Below, piece after piece: positions 46,848 through 58,167 of a stretch of 64,000 nucleotides of DNA (position 1 is its first letter; the number at the start of each line of letters is the position of its first letter). Both the position numbers and the translations under genes were made by a program. The DNA is from Ottelia alismoides (lineage: Eukaryota > Streptophyta > Magnoliopsida > Alismatales > Hydrocharitaceae). The notes under the pieces are model-generated. The model saw nothing but the letters and a program-made list of their open reading frames with translations. It was not told the origin of the DNA and did not search any database. The DNA lies in NCBI GenBank assembly GCA_037367405.1, contig JAZKJV010003367.1, positions 124,001 through 188,000 of the forward strand, given 5' to 3'.

Positions 46848-48360
46848 CAAGTTCTCTAAAGCTTGGACTATTGTGATCATGTATATATTGTGTATATGAC
46901 TTCTTTTTGGTAGAAAATATTGTTGCATTGCATTTTGATCTTTTGTGCCTCGGTGGATGTAGGATCTTTTTTTTCTGCCCATGTTTTGGAATCTTAGAAA
47001 AAATTGTGCCAGAAGGCTATCCCTTATCCAAAGCTTTCAACTCACAGCATCCTATCTTTAGACGCCCATGCCACTAGACTAGGTTGGGGTGCACTAGCCA
47101 CTTATAGTGATTGTGTATGTTTCCATTCATGTGCATCTCATGCTAGTGCATTGTCCTCCTCACCACCTCACCTGTGTTGAGCTATGTGCAAGGTACATGT
47201 CCAAGTTAGGTCACTGTCTAACAAAATTATGTATGTATATAGAGATATTCTACTTAACCCATCAAGATGACATGTGAACATAGTCTTGTGGATCCAAAGA
47301 ATTAAGTCGCCCAACTTGAAAAGTCTCAACTCAAGTTCCTATAATATTCATATGAAATTAAGTCGATTAAGGTCTTAACCGAGCTCCATTCTTCAGACTT
47401 TATTCCAGAGTAGTTTAATCATCAATATCATTCTCAAAAATGCAAAAGCAAATGCAACCTTTTTTTGAAAAAAAATCTGAATTAAGCTTCCTATGTGGTT
47501 TTTAGAGAGTTTTTTGAAACTTTTTATGAATTTTAAACCTTTTCAAGTTTTATGTATTTTTGATAGAGTTAGAGAATTAGAAGTATTTACAAGTACTAAC
47601 AAAGATTTTATACACATTCACAAAGGATTTTATACAAAGATATACACAAGAGTTATACAAGTTTTATGTAAGATTTTATTTGCAAAAAGAATGTTATTTA
47701 CAAATTTTATATACAAATTTTACAAAAGGATTTCATTTACAAGAGAATTTATATATAGATTTTATTAAAGAATTATATATATAATTTTTAAATACAACTT
47801 TTATAAAATATTTTAAATTAATTAAGAATTTTATACACATTATTTACAAATAATTACAGGTTTTATTTACACAAATTTTACAACAAGTTTATAAACACAA
47901 CTTTAACAACTTTATTTGTATACATGTTGCAGCATAATTTTATAGAATTATTTTACAAAAGATTTTTACAAATAAAATTTCAAACCTTTACAAAATATTT
48001 TACAAAACCTTTTGCAAATAGTTTACAAAGAATTTTACAAATACTTTACATACCATTTTTTTAAACATTTTATTTTAAAAAAATTTTACAAATAATTTAC
48101 AAACTAATAATTTTATACAAAAAATAATTTAGTGAAACAATTTACAGACAAAATGATTTATGAACATTTGATAAAAAATATAAAGATTTTGATAAAGAGT
48201 TTACATATATTTCACAAAAAAGATTGCAAAATGAATTTTTTTAAAGAATGTTTACAAAATAATTTTACAAACTTTTTCCAAAACATTTTTATTCCTATTT
48301 TATTATCCATATTTTTAGACACAAAAAGTATGAGTTATGGCTAAAGTATATATACAATAT
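46848..48360 (-). other. AT-rich 3' region of element D
   Basis: 47500-48290 is filled with degenerate TTTACAAA/TTTTACAAG words in loose tandem, also seen near 28850 in B and 56300-56600 in E. No gene. Confidence 0.5.
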
Positions 48361-48362
48361 GT

Positions 48363-48830
48363 ACGACACTCCTCTATACTTTTCTCGAATTATGTCCTCA
48401 TAGTGACCAAGAAGGACAAAGGAAGACATAACTCGTGCTAAGTATAGAAAAGTGTGAAAAATCTTATACTACAATGACTCAAAGTAAAAAGAATAAAATG
48501 AATTCAGTTATTCCCCTATACTTAGGAACAAATAATCCTAAGTACAAAAGATTGTGAAAGCAATGACTCACCTTATCCCCCCTATGCTTAATATAAAGAT
48601 CCCTAAGTATAAAAAACGAATATCAACAATTTGAGGGACAATAGAGAGAACAAAAGAAAATAAAACAAAAAATAAAGAAGATGAAGAGAATAATATCACT
48701 CCCCTATACTTAGGGTAAAGGATCCATAAGTATAAGCAACAACTAATGTGAAAAACTGAAAGAAAATAGAACCACTCAAGTCATTCACCTCCCCTATACT
48801 TACTATATGGTCATCCTAAGTATGGCGCAC
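48363..48830 (-). repeat. array of polypurine-tract-like stem-loops, element D
   Basis: Five units with the core CTATACTTAGG..CCTAAGTATAG: the long outer hairpin at 48370-48450, then short ones near 48515, 48578, 48704 and 48794. On the element strand each runs into a C-run complement (GGGGG). Arms are partly decayed. Confidence 0.75.
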
Positions 48831-48959
48831 ACACAAAAAAGAAGTGAATAATAAATATGGAAGAAGAAAAGAATAAACTGAAAGGAATATACACAAGAAA
48901 AACAACAAGCTCATTTATCAAATGTAGAAGAAGTCAAAGAGTCATCATTTGATACAATA

Positions 48960-49395
48960 TGAATGGAATCCCCAATGGATAAGAATGTGACGTACTCTAG
49001 ATATGGCTTCAGCAACTGTCTATTGATTACAAATGACTATGGATTAGATGACAAGCTTGAAATGACAATGTTACCATTGTCATGCACACATCTCACTATA
49101 AAAGGTCTTGATCATTTGCCCTTGAGTTTTCCTGAAAATAACTTCAACATTGTGTCAAACAACCACACCTTTTGATTAGGTTCTAAAGTATTTCCCCTAG
49201 TGTGTTTATCATGCCATCTCTTGACTTTCTCCTTATACATCAAGTTGTTGTCATAAGCATAGTCTCGGAATTTCAGCAATCTATTCAGACCAACCTTTCT
49301 GCTCTGACCTGCTCTCTCAGAATCCAAATTGCATACACTGATCACCCACAAAGATTTGTGAATTAACTATACTGGCCTGTGCCAAGGCTTTCCTT
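48960..49395 (-). pseudogene. integrase C-terminal fragment of element D
   Basis: Frame 49112-49351 encodes LLKFRDYAYDNNLMYKEKVK, then RWHDKHTRG and KVWLFDTMLKLFSGKLKGK. This corresponds closely to B's integrase tail (KVKKWHDKQI, KVWLFNARLRIFPGKLKRK). A stop lies just upstream. The similarity ends near 49395, so only the last part of pol survives. Confidence 0.75.
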
Positions 49396-51160
49396 ATTAA
49401 GCTTTTAAAATCAAAGATAGCATAAAACAAGGATAAAATATTAGGTCGTAATTGAAATGGAAGCTAACAATAGAAAATTAACTTTGAAATTTTCCAAATT
49501 GATTTTAACACAGAGATAATAATATTAAGAAAATTATAGAGCAGAGAAAACTATTTTAGGGTTTTGAATTTTTTATATTTTTATAAATGTTTTTGGGATT
49601 TTTTAATTTTAAGAGTTTTCCTTTTCTATTTTTAGTGATTTTTGATCTGAAGTTAAAATATGATAAAGTAGACAACACATATTTTTTGGAATTTTCAAAA
49701 TGATTTTCGATTTTTTTTGGTATTTAATATTGTAGACAGAATAAAATGAGCTCTTTTTTATTTTTAATAAATGGTTAAAATGACCACAAAAGAAAATAAA
49801 TATGGGACGTGAAAGTACATGCTACCAGGCATCTAACCTATTTTTGATTTATTTTTGGAGCAAAGGTGCTATTTAGGATTAATTGAATTCAAGTACCAAA
49901 ATTCATAAACTAGCAAGGGTATAAGTGTAAATACAATAAAATCTAGGGGCCTTGCAGCAATTTTTCCAAATATATACAACACACATGGAATTTTATTATA
50001 TTAAAAATAAATACAAAAAGTCATAAGGATGCACTTGCAATTTGCCCAACTCATGTGAGACTACATGTGAGCTAAGCTGGACAAGACTTATTTGTAATTT
50101 CCATATACATCCAGGGCCTTCATAAAAATGTCCAATTTTATATACATTTTACATTATATTTAGAGGTATATTTAATAAATACAAAAAGTGGGGGTTATAT
50201 TTGGTAATTTACCCCATCTTTGTGTGTGATCGGACTGTTGAGGTTATTTCACTTGATACGTGGCGTCTTCTCCATGCGTGATGCCCCTTCGCCAATGAGT
50301 GTACAAGATCTGATCCGAGGTCCTCATCAATGGTCGAAGGGATCTGGATACGGATGATGAGATTAAAACTGGAGGTGTGCCCTCCATCGGGTGGTTATTG
50401 ATGTTCGCGAAGAACAAACTCTGGGGCTCTAGACATCCGGGAGGCTCGTCTGCGTTGAATGGTACCCGCAAGATGTTCCAAGATCCAGTGTTTTGGGTCT
50501 TAGGCTCAGTTGAAGCAGGAGCACCTGGGGAACCTGTGCGGGTGCGATTATTGGCCCAAGATGGGTTTTTCTGACGCGAGAGCTACACTGACATACTATA
50601 CGGCTTGAGGCAATAACCACGACAAAGAGTGAAGATATTTGGCATAGAAAAGGAGGCGGAGTGGCGGATCTCCAACTAGTGAAGGAGGAGGGGATCCAGT
50701 TCGCAGATCTAGAGCAGGTCTAGTTGGGTGGCGAGGTGGGAAGCGTGGATAAATGGGTAGGGAATGTTTTGGGGTGGGAAATGTGGTCGAAAATGGGCGG
50801 TTGGGAACAATGGAACACATCCGAAGCTCAAGAACTCCGGCGAGGGTAACCTTGTTAACCTAGGCTAAATTAATCATTAAAAAGTTTAATAAAATGCAAG
50901 AAATGAAATATATAAATGAAATCTACCTAAAAGGTAAGAAGGCACGACTCGTACTCGGGATTTGACGCCAAGGAGAAGAGGTGGCCGGACGGCTGTCGTG
51001 GGTGCACCTCCGTCCTCCCTTAGCCCACTCAGACCCTCCAGTGGACTCCACCTATTACGTAAAGGCTCGCTAGACCAGAGGTGGGGGCTTTACGATTCAG
51101 GTGATGACCAAAAAAGAGGAGGAAGCTGGAGGTGTTTATTTATAAATATGTTTAGGCACC
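49396..51160 (-). repeat. truncated LTR of an element E-related family
   Basis: It aligns with the element E LTR from about 590 bp inside its left end (for example AAAATATGATAA..ACACATATTTTTTGGAATTTT at about 49660, equivalent to about 51985). A GC-rich block with a CACTTGATACGTGGCG motif follows (about 50250, equivalent to about 52570). The U5 end and primer site are missing at the left, and element E interrupts it at the right. It does not resemble element D's own LTR, so the join at 49395 is between two families. Confidence 0.6.
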
Positions 51161-53203
51161 TGATAACACGGATTTGGGGAGGGTCTGAATATCTCACACA
51201 AGGTGGAGACAAGAGTCGATGCGGTGACCACTCACTAAACCCGTATTAATCAACAATTAACCCACGACAATATAAATCAAGCAATGAAAATAGAAGTGGA
51301 GTTAAAATTTATTATAACTCTACAATAGGTGTGTATAGTGCAAGTATGTGTAGAGTGTCGAACTCAGGGAGCAAGCAGGATAAATCGAGCAAAGATGCGC
51401 AAAATGTGATATGTGATCAAGTGTCTACAAATATGTAAATTTTTCTGGGTTTTTAATTTTTTATTTAATTTTTGATTTTATATTTCGGTATTTTGGTTTT
51501 TTAATTTTCTGATTTTCTATTTTCTTTTTATATTTTATATTTTATATTTTCTTTTTCAATAAATAAGATATATACACAATATAGGGAAAGAGAAGAAAGA
51601 GTATTTATAAAAATAGGAAAAATGCTAAAAAATCAGGAAATCAAATGTTTTTGGTCTTTTTATAATTTTATGATATTTTTTGTAATTTTTAGAAAATTTT
51701 CTGAATGTTTTTGGTATTTTTAAAAGTCAAAACGCTAGAAAACAATGAACTTAGCTACTAGCTAAAATTAAAATGAGTATTAAAATAGCAAACAGTGTCC
51801 AAAATTCCTCAAATTAATTTTAAATCACAGGGAATAAATCAAAGTGAACATATAAACTGAGTTTGTATTTTTAAGATTTTTCTAGAATTTTTTAGATTTT
51901 TAAGAAGATTTTTGGAGTTTTCTAATTTTTAAGGTTTTTATTTGAATTTTTTAATGATTTTTAGATTGACATTAAAATATGATAATATACGCAAAATACA
52001 TATTTTTTGGAATTTTTGAACAACTTTTACTAATTGTTATGAATTTTCTAATGCCAACAATGCTGAAAATGCATGTTTTTGATTTTTACTAATTATGCAA
52101 ATGCAATAAAAATGAAACGCAAAAATATGGCATGAATAAGCAAGCAAACATGAGCTTAGCCTAATTTTTTTGGTGATTTTTAGCAATTTATAGATGCACG
52201 CAACAAATAGATACAACAACAAGACACCACACTACTGGCAAGGGCAATTTTGTAAATAGCAAGACATCCAGAGGCTTGACTGCAAAAATGCAAGAAATAT
52301 ATTAACTGTAAATAAAAGTTTTGAGATTAAAAATTAAATTGCAAAATGCCCGGGATATTCATGCAAAAGTGCCAAGTCACGTGCGCGGAGTCCGTGACCT
52401 GGCAGGGGTCAAAATGGAATAACACGAAGTCCCGAGGGGTTCAGTGCAAATGTTACAAAACTATATAATGGCAAATGAATGATTTAGCATTATAAAATAA
52501 ATCCACAAAAGCACGGGGGTTTGAGCGTAGAATACCCCCGCAGGTGGATCGGACAACTTGAGATTCTTCACTTAAACACGTGGCGTCGATCCGTGAGCTC
52601 GTACCCCTTCGCGATCGATGGCTGCGATTAATACGTTGATGCAGATCTGACGGTGGTGGAGGCCCTAGATCCAATGGCTGCTGCGCTTCCTGAAGAACAA
52701 CCCCGATCTAACGGCCGGGAACGCAGGAACAAGAACATGGAAGAAGGCTTGACGACCGAGCTTCCCCGGCCTCGCTCCTCCTCCTCCGACGTGAGACGAG
52801 GCTACGAGAAGGTCCAAAGCGCTCCTGTAGGTATCCTCTTCTCGCCTGGAGCTTCAAAAAGAGGTGGTGACCACCCGAGCGCCCAGGAGAAGGTGGAGGA
52901 GCACGACGCCTCCAAAGACCTCCGGCATGCCTTCAAAATAGCTCCAGGCCCTTAGTATGCTCGGCCTTCAAAAAGTAAAGTCAAGGGGGGTCGTGGGCAA
53001 ACTACCGCGACCCTCCTGGTGGCGAAATGCGACGGAATGTGGCGGACTAAAGGGCTCGCGGGAGCAAGCTCTGGCGAGGGGTGGCTTAGGTGAAAGATTG
53101 GTCAATAAAGAAATGGCGAGTAGCTGTGAGATCCTACGACTATGGCGAAGATAATAAAGCAAAAAATTGAAGAAAAACGAACCTCAATCCCAGAGAAGGC
53201 GAG

Positions 53204-53551
53204 ATGGGACCTCACGGCCAAGGTGGCCGGAGGTGGCTGGAACACGGCCTTCCAGCCTCGCCGCACCTCAACGGGGGGTGTGGGGAGTCTCCCCTGTCAC
53301 CGGAGCCTCTCCCTACCCACTCCCGGAGGTCTGAAGCTATCAAAGGTGGTTCGAATTTTGAATGGAAGGTGACGGGTTCTTTTGAATGGCTTACTGACGC
53401 GGCTCAAAGATCAAGGAACCTCGTCGCGATTAGTGATTCACAACCCAAGAAAAGTCCTAGGCGTGAATCACCAATAGCCAAGGCAAAAATTCGCAGAAGG
53501 ACGCGACATGAAAGGGGCAAAGGGGTGGTCTCCAAAATTTATCGAACATGA
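53204..53551 (+). other. 115-codon open frame antisense to the element E LTR
   Basis: A 115-codon frame in the GC-rich LTR block, starting MGPHGQGGRRWLEHGL. The right LTR keeps the same frame at full length (62854-63201). It runs against LTR transcription and has no domain I recognise. I count about 17 substitutions between the copies, with none creating a stop. An open frame by composition is the simplest explanation. Confidence 0.25.
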
Positions 53552-53608
53552 CCCAAAATCGTGGTCTGACACAACCCAGAGGGGGGAGTCAGACAGTTGA
53601 CAGACTCA

Positions 53609-53636
53609 CCTGGTTGGTCCACGTGGACCAACCAGG
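53609..53636. promoter_or_regulatory. perfect 28-bp G-box palindrome, left LTR of element E
   Basis: Arms CCTGGTTGGT and ACCAACCAGG surround CCACGTGG. Symmetry is complete. The right LTR copy (about 63275-63302) has an ACTTGG centre and one arm change. It sits just upstream of the GC-rich block in element orientation, like the palindromes in A and B. Confidence 0.7.
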
Positions 53637-54790
53637 AAAGACCTCTAAAAAAATGTTTTGTAAATTAGATTAAAAATAGTTAATGAATTTATTAATTTTT
53701 TATTATAAAATAAAAATTGTTTGTTCTTTTCTAAATTATTTTATGGTTATTTTTAATTATTTTTTGGAGGTATAAAAATACGAGTTACCATTTATAGGCT
53801 ATATAGGTACATAAAAATATATATTTTAATATTTTATTTTTATTTTATGTATTTAATTTATTTATTTTTGTTGACTATTTTATAAATTTATAAAGTATTT
53901 TTATACACTTAAATATATTTTTATTTTATTTTTTTGAAGTGTTTTGTACACTTAATAAAATATGAGTATTAAATATACAAGTATATGTATAGGTATTATA
54001 CCTATGTTTTATAATACAAGTATTTTATTTTGTATTTTATTTAGATTTTTATTATGATTTTAATGGAGAAATATATTATAAGTAATATTCACAAAATTAT
54101 AAAAATATAAAAATATAAAAATAATGAGTAAATAATAAAATGAATATTTTAATCTGTACAAGTATACGATAGGGGTCCAAAACTCAACTTTCAAACCGTA
54201 GCTCCGCCAAATGCGAAACCACCGCCATTAAATAGCTTATTTTACAATATATACAATTAAAGGTGAGTTTTATGCATTTGGATTTTTATTTGGGTGATAC
54301 GGGTATGGGAAGTTGGGATTCTGGAATTTTATTCATACCATAACTTTTTATCTGTGAATTATTTTTAAGTGAAATAAATTTTGTATTTTTATTTATTTAA
54401 TTATCTACAACTTTCTTGTTAAAAGTTTCTTTATTCGAGGTATAAAAAGTGGAACCAAAAATAGGTCCCAAAATGAATAAAGAATGAATAAAATAAAAGG
54501 AATTTTTATTGTATTTCAGCCCTTATCTCCCCCTACTTTATTCCTTGTCGACCTATTCATCAAGATGCCTAGGTCTCGGGGTTTTTGGTCATAAAATATT
54601 TACAATATTTTATTCTTTTTCTTTTCTTTTATTTATTCTATAATTTTGTCTTTAAATATAGTATTTTATACACTATTTACATGCATATGCATGGATGCTA
54701 AGATGCTGGAATTAAAGGTATTTACACGTATTTGCCAGGGTTTTTGATGCCAAAATGATAGAATAATGATGATGAAATGTGGATTCATCA

Positions 54791-54803
54791 TCCCCCTTTA
54801 CTT
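54791..54803 (-). other. polypurine tract of element E
   Basis: Minus-strand AAGTAAAGGGGGA immediately before the 3' LTR. Confidence 0.75.
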
Positions 54804-56762
54804 TACCTTTGTTAGTCCCTAGCAAACACTTATGCAATAAGTGCAGAAAGAAAACTAAAGAAATGAAAAACAAGAAAGATGGATTAAGTTTAATTATCAA
54901 ACTTGTCTTCACAAAATCAAAGTTTGGAGCTTAAGTCAGATCTTTGGAGTTTTAGTGCGGGCAGAACCTTAATGAGAACCAAATTTGAAATCCAACAGTC
55001 TTCGAGAATCCCAAAACTCTGCTCAAGTCTCCTCAATAGCCAGGTCAAAAATATTTCAACTCATACGCAAACCCTTATGACTATGAATCTGACTTGTACA
55101 GTGTAAGTGATGGTGGCTCTCCCCAACTAAAATGACAAAGGGATTGACTTCTTCAATATGACAACCCAATGATTCCCCAATCCAACAACTCATTCCTCAA
55201 GGAGCAGGGTATTCCCTTCTAAGTTCAAGTGGCAACCAGATCAAGAGGAGGGGTGAAGAGAAGAATGGACGGTAGCCAGTGTAGCTACCTATCCTAGGAT
55301 GCAAGACCAGTGTAGTCAAGTCATCCAGCTGCAGACTCACATGATTTGACTTTGAAGCACAAGCTTGCTTATTTGACTATACAACATATGTACACTCCGG
55401 CATGCATTTTTATTTTTGTACATGACTGTCCACTTTTTTTTGGAGTTTTTGCTTTTTGCATTTTTTTTGAATACTATATACATCAGCATTTACATAGGGA
55501 GTTTTTCCTCTTGAGCCAGTAGATTATCCCTCTTTTGAAGCTTTATTGCAACCCACGATCTCCTATCCTCGAAACTCTTCATCACCGGATGGGTTGGGGT
55601 GCACTTCCCTCCCTAAAGGAGGACAAGTGTTTCCACATGTGTACGTCTCATACCAGCAAATCCAGCCCCCTCACCACTCCAACTGAGTTAAGCCATGTGA
55701 AAGGTGCAGGTATCCAAGTTAGGTCATTATCAACAAGAGTCGTGCGTGTGCTCCGAAATACTCTACTTAGGCAGTCAAGAATCCTTTGAACTAAGTCTCG
55801 TGATCCTCAAAGAGTTAAGTCAACTAGACCTGAAGTACCTCAATTCCAGTTCCTATAAGGTTCCTGTTAATTAGGTAGATTTAAGGTCCAACCAAGCTCC
55901 AATCTTCGGATTTTACTTAGACTCGTTCAACTCTCAAACTCAATCCGAAAAATGCGAATGCCATGCAATGCAGAAAATATTTTTGTAATGCAATTTTCAA
56001 AGATTTTGAACTTTTTATGGATTTATGAAAAGATGATGATGCATATGCATTTTTTGTATTTTTCAAGGAAATTTTTCAAATGTTTTTTGGATTTTATTTT
56101 CGCAAATGTTTTTGTGATTTTTGAAAACCAAAAGGTTTTGGCCAAAATCTAGGCACTAATATTTACACGGGGATGCATTTTATATATACAAGAAGTGGGT
56201 TTTAAGAATTTACAAGGGTAAGTGGTCGATTTTATAAATATATATATAGTGAATTTTGGTGAGATGTATGTATTCCTCAAACTTATTTGACACGGGTTTT
56301 TCAAATAATTTTTAAAACTATAGTCCAAAATAATTTTTACAAACAGATTTTACAAACATGTACACACATTTGAAAAACATTTTGCAAAGGTTTTCCAAAC
56401 AGTATATATAAAGTTTTCACATATTTTTGGAACCATTTTTCAAACCATTTGCAAATCATTTTTCAAACATTTTATTTCACATAAAGTAAATAATTTTACA
56501 ACCAAAATCTTTTTCAAAGGTTGAAAACATGTAAAAAATGCTTTCCAAATAGTTTTCAAAAGATTTTTCACGAAGATTTTCAAACTATTTTTCAAACATT
56601 TTGCAAAAAAATATTTTCACCTGATTTATTAATCAGTACATACAAAAAGAATTTGAGGAATAGTCACATCTTTTTATTAAGGTTTTTAATGAATTTTAGA
56701 AGTATAATTAGCCATATTTATTAGAAAATACAAAAGTACGAGTTATGACTAAAGTATATACG
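54804..56762 (-). other. 3' non-coding region of element E
   Basis: 54900-55960 aligns with the equivalent regions of A, B and D; 56100-56700 is AT-rich with TTTTCAAA/TTTGCAAA words. No gene is called. Confidence 0.45.
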
Positions 56763-57393
56763 TAGTATATACGACCCCCCTATACTTAGCTTGAGCTATG
56801 TACTCATAGATCAGAGAGAGAAGAGAAGACATAACTCGTACTAAGTATAGAAAAGTCTAAAGAATAAATGAATAAGGGATGGAGGAATGAACAAATGAGA
56901 AGTTGACCGTCCCCCTATACTTAGGATCAAATAATCCTAAGTATAGCAGACTGTACACAAAGCAGGGAGGGTCAAGGGTGGGAATGAACAGATCGTACTC
57001 AGACTATCTCCCCCTATACTTAGGGTAAAATATCCCTAAGTATAGACAAGAAGAGGAGACAGTGGAGAGGATCAAAGAATAGAATCAACTCGGGGTGCGC
57101 ACCCCCCTATACTTAGGACAAAGTACATCCTAAGTATAAAAGTCCGACACAAAGGGGCGGCAGCTTTTCAGTAGATAAAGAAGATAGAAGAGGAAAATAA
57201 GAAAAGAAAAAAAGAAGAAAAGATATGAACATATGGAAGAAGATAGAGAAGAATGTACGCACCACTCCCCCAATACTTAGGGTAAAAGAAGCCCTAAGTA
57301 TAGGCAACAACAGGAGTGATGAAACGGAACGACGAATGAACATTCGGCTCGTCCACCCCCCTATACTTAGGACAAAGTACATCCTAAGTAAGG
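56763..57393 (-). repeat. array of polypurine-tract-like stem-loops, element E
   Basis: Six units, the best preserved set in the window. Perfect 13-bp arms lie at 56915-56927 and 56934-56946 around a 6-base loop. Others are near 57012, 57105, 57270 and 57359, all CTATACTTAGG-type arms (one has CAATACTTAGG). The long hairpin at 56768-56846 is nearest the LTR. On the element strand the downstream arms run into GGGGG or GGGGGG. Confidence 0.88.
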
Positions 57394-57479
57394 CAAACAT
57401 GAGAATGGGTGGATGACTAATACGGAAGATAGACAGACACACGAGGGAGAATACACAACAGAGATGGATGTACACATGA

Positions 57480-58127
57480 TCAAGAAGGTAGAAAGCAAAC
57501 CTTCTTGCGAGATCGCTGAGGGATCGATCTGGTGTGGTGCAAGTCGACATCGGGATCCACAGTGAACGGAAGCTGATCAGGGTCGACATGGTGAAGGCCC
57601 TCAATGGAGTCAAATCGAAAAGGCACGAACTGGTTAATGGAAGTAGTATGGCTAGGTTTGCCCTTGGTGGTCCTATGGTGTGAAGGCGCAGACGGGCGAG
57701 TGGAAGAAGTACGACTAGGTCTGGCCTTGGGGGTCTCGCTGATATCAAAGTGGAATGGGACAAACTCATCATCCTCAGAAGAAGTGTAATCGGAGTCGTC
57801 CTGCGAGGTCTCGTCCAGGTCAAAACCAAAAGGAATGAAATCATCAGTGGAAGAAGTCGAACTCTGTTCGTCCTCAAGAATCTCACCCGGATCATCTTAT
57901 TCATCAAGAGGCCCGACTTTCTGAAAATAATGATTAGCATCATAACCGACCTCAATCATCATCACTTTAGAGTGATCAGGAACAGACTTATCAATGGAAG
58001 TAGTCAAACCAGGTCCGTCCTGTCTACTCTTGGTATTTGCCCTCTGCTCTATGGTATCAATCACATAAATCCCTTGGATTTCAACAACACATCGCCACAC
58101 ACCAAAAGGAGGAACTTCGAGGTCCAT
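57480..58127 (-). pseudogene. acidic tail of element E polyprotein, with an FVPF-type repeat
   Basis: On the minus strand the frame beginning MDLEVPPFGVW (58127) has a TAA near 57897 and then continues in the same frame to a TGA at 57480-57482. It carries three copies of an F-(V/I)-P-F-x-F-D motif: DFIPFGFD (57819-57842), EFVPFHFD (57742-57765) and QFVPFRFD (57609-57632). Serine/threonine/acidic spacers separate them, and the end is basic. It corresponds in position to the acidic protease-RT linker of element B. Function unknown. The 280-codon frame at 57113-57955 is a shadow of it. Confidence 0.5.
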
Positions 58128-58167
58128 GCTTTCCGAGTCTTCCCCCTTTTGGAGGATTCCTCATGTC

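Larger units (their letters stand above)
51161..54790 (-). repeat. left (3') LTR of element E
   Basis: 3630 bp, TGATAACACGG..GGATTCATCA. It matches 60820-64000 closely. It has a GC-rich block at 52500-53560, the conserved GTCGAACTCAGGGAG at 51358, and a perfect palindrome at 53609. Confidence 0.9.

Noticed and set aside
57113..57955. 280-codon minus-strand frame as a gene
   Set aside because: Its translation is a leucine/arginine-rich shadow of the acidic tail frame, which has repeated motifs and matches the linker position in element B. It also reads through the stem-loop array.
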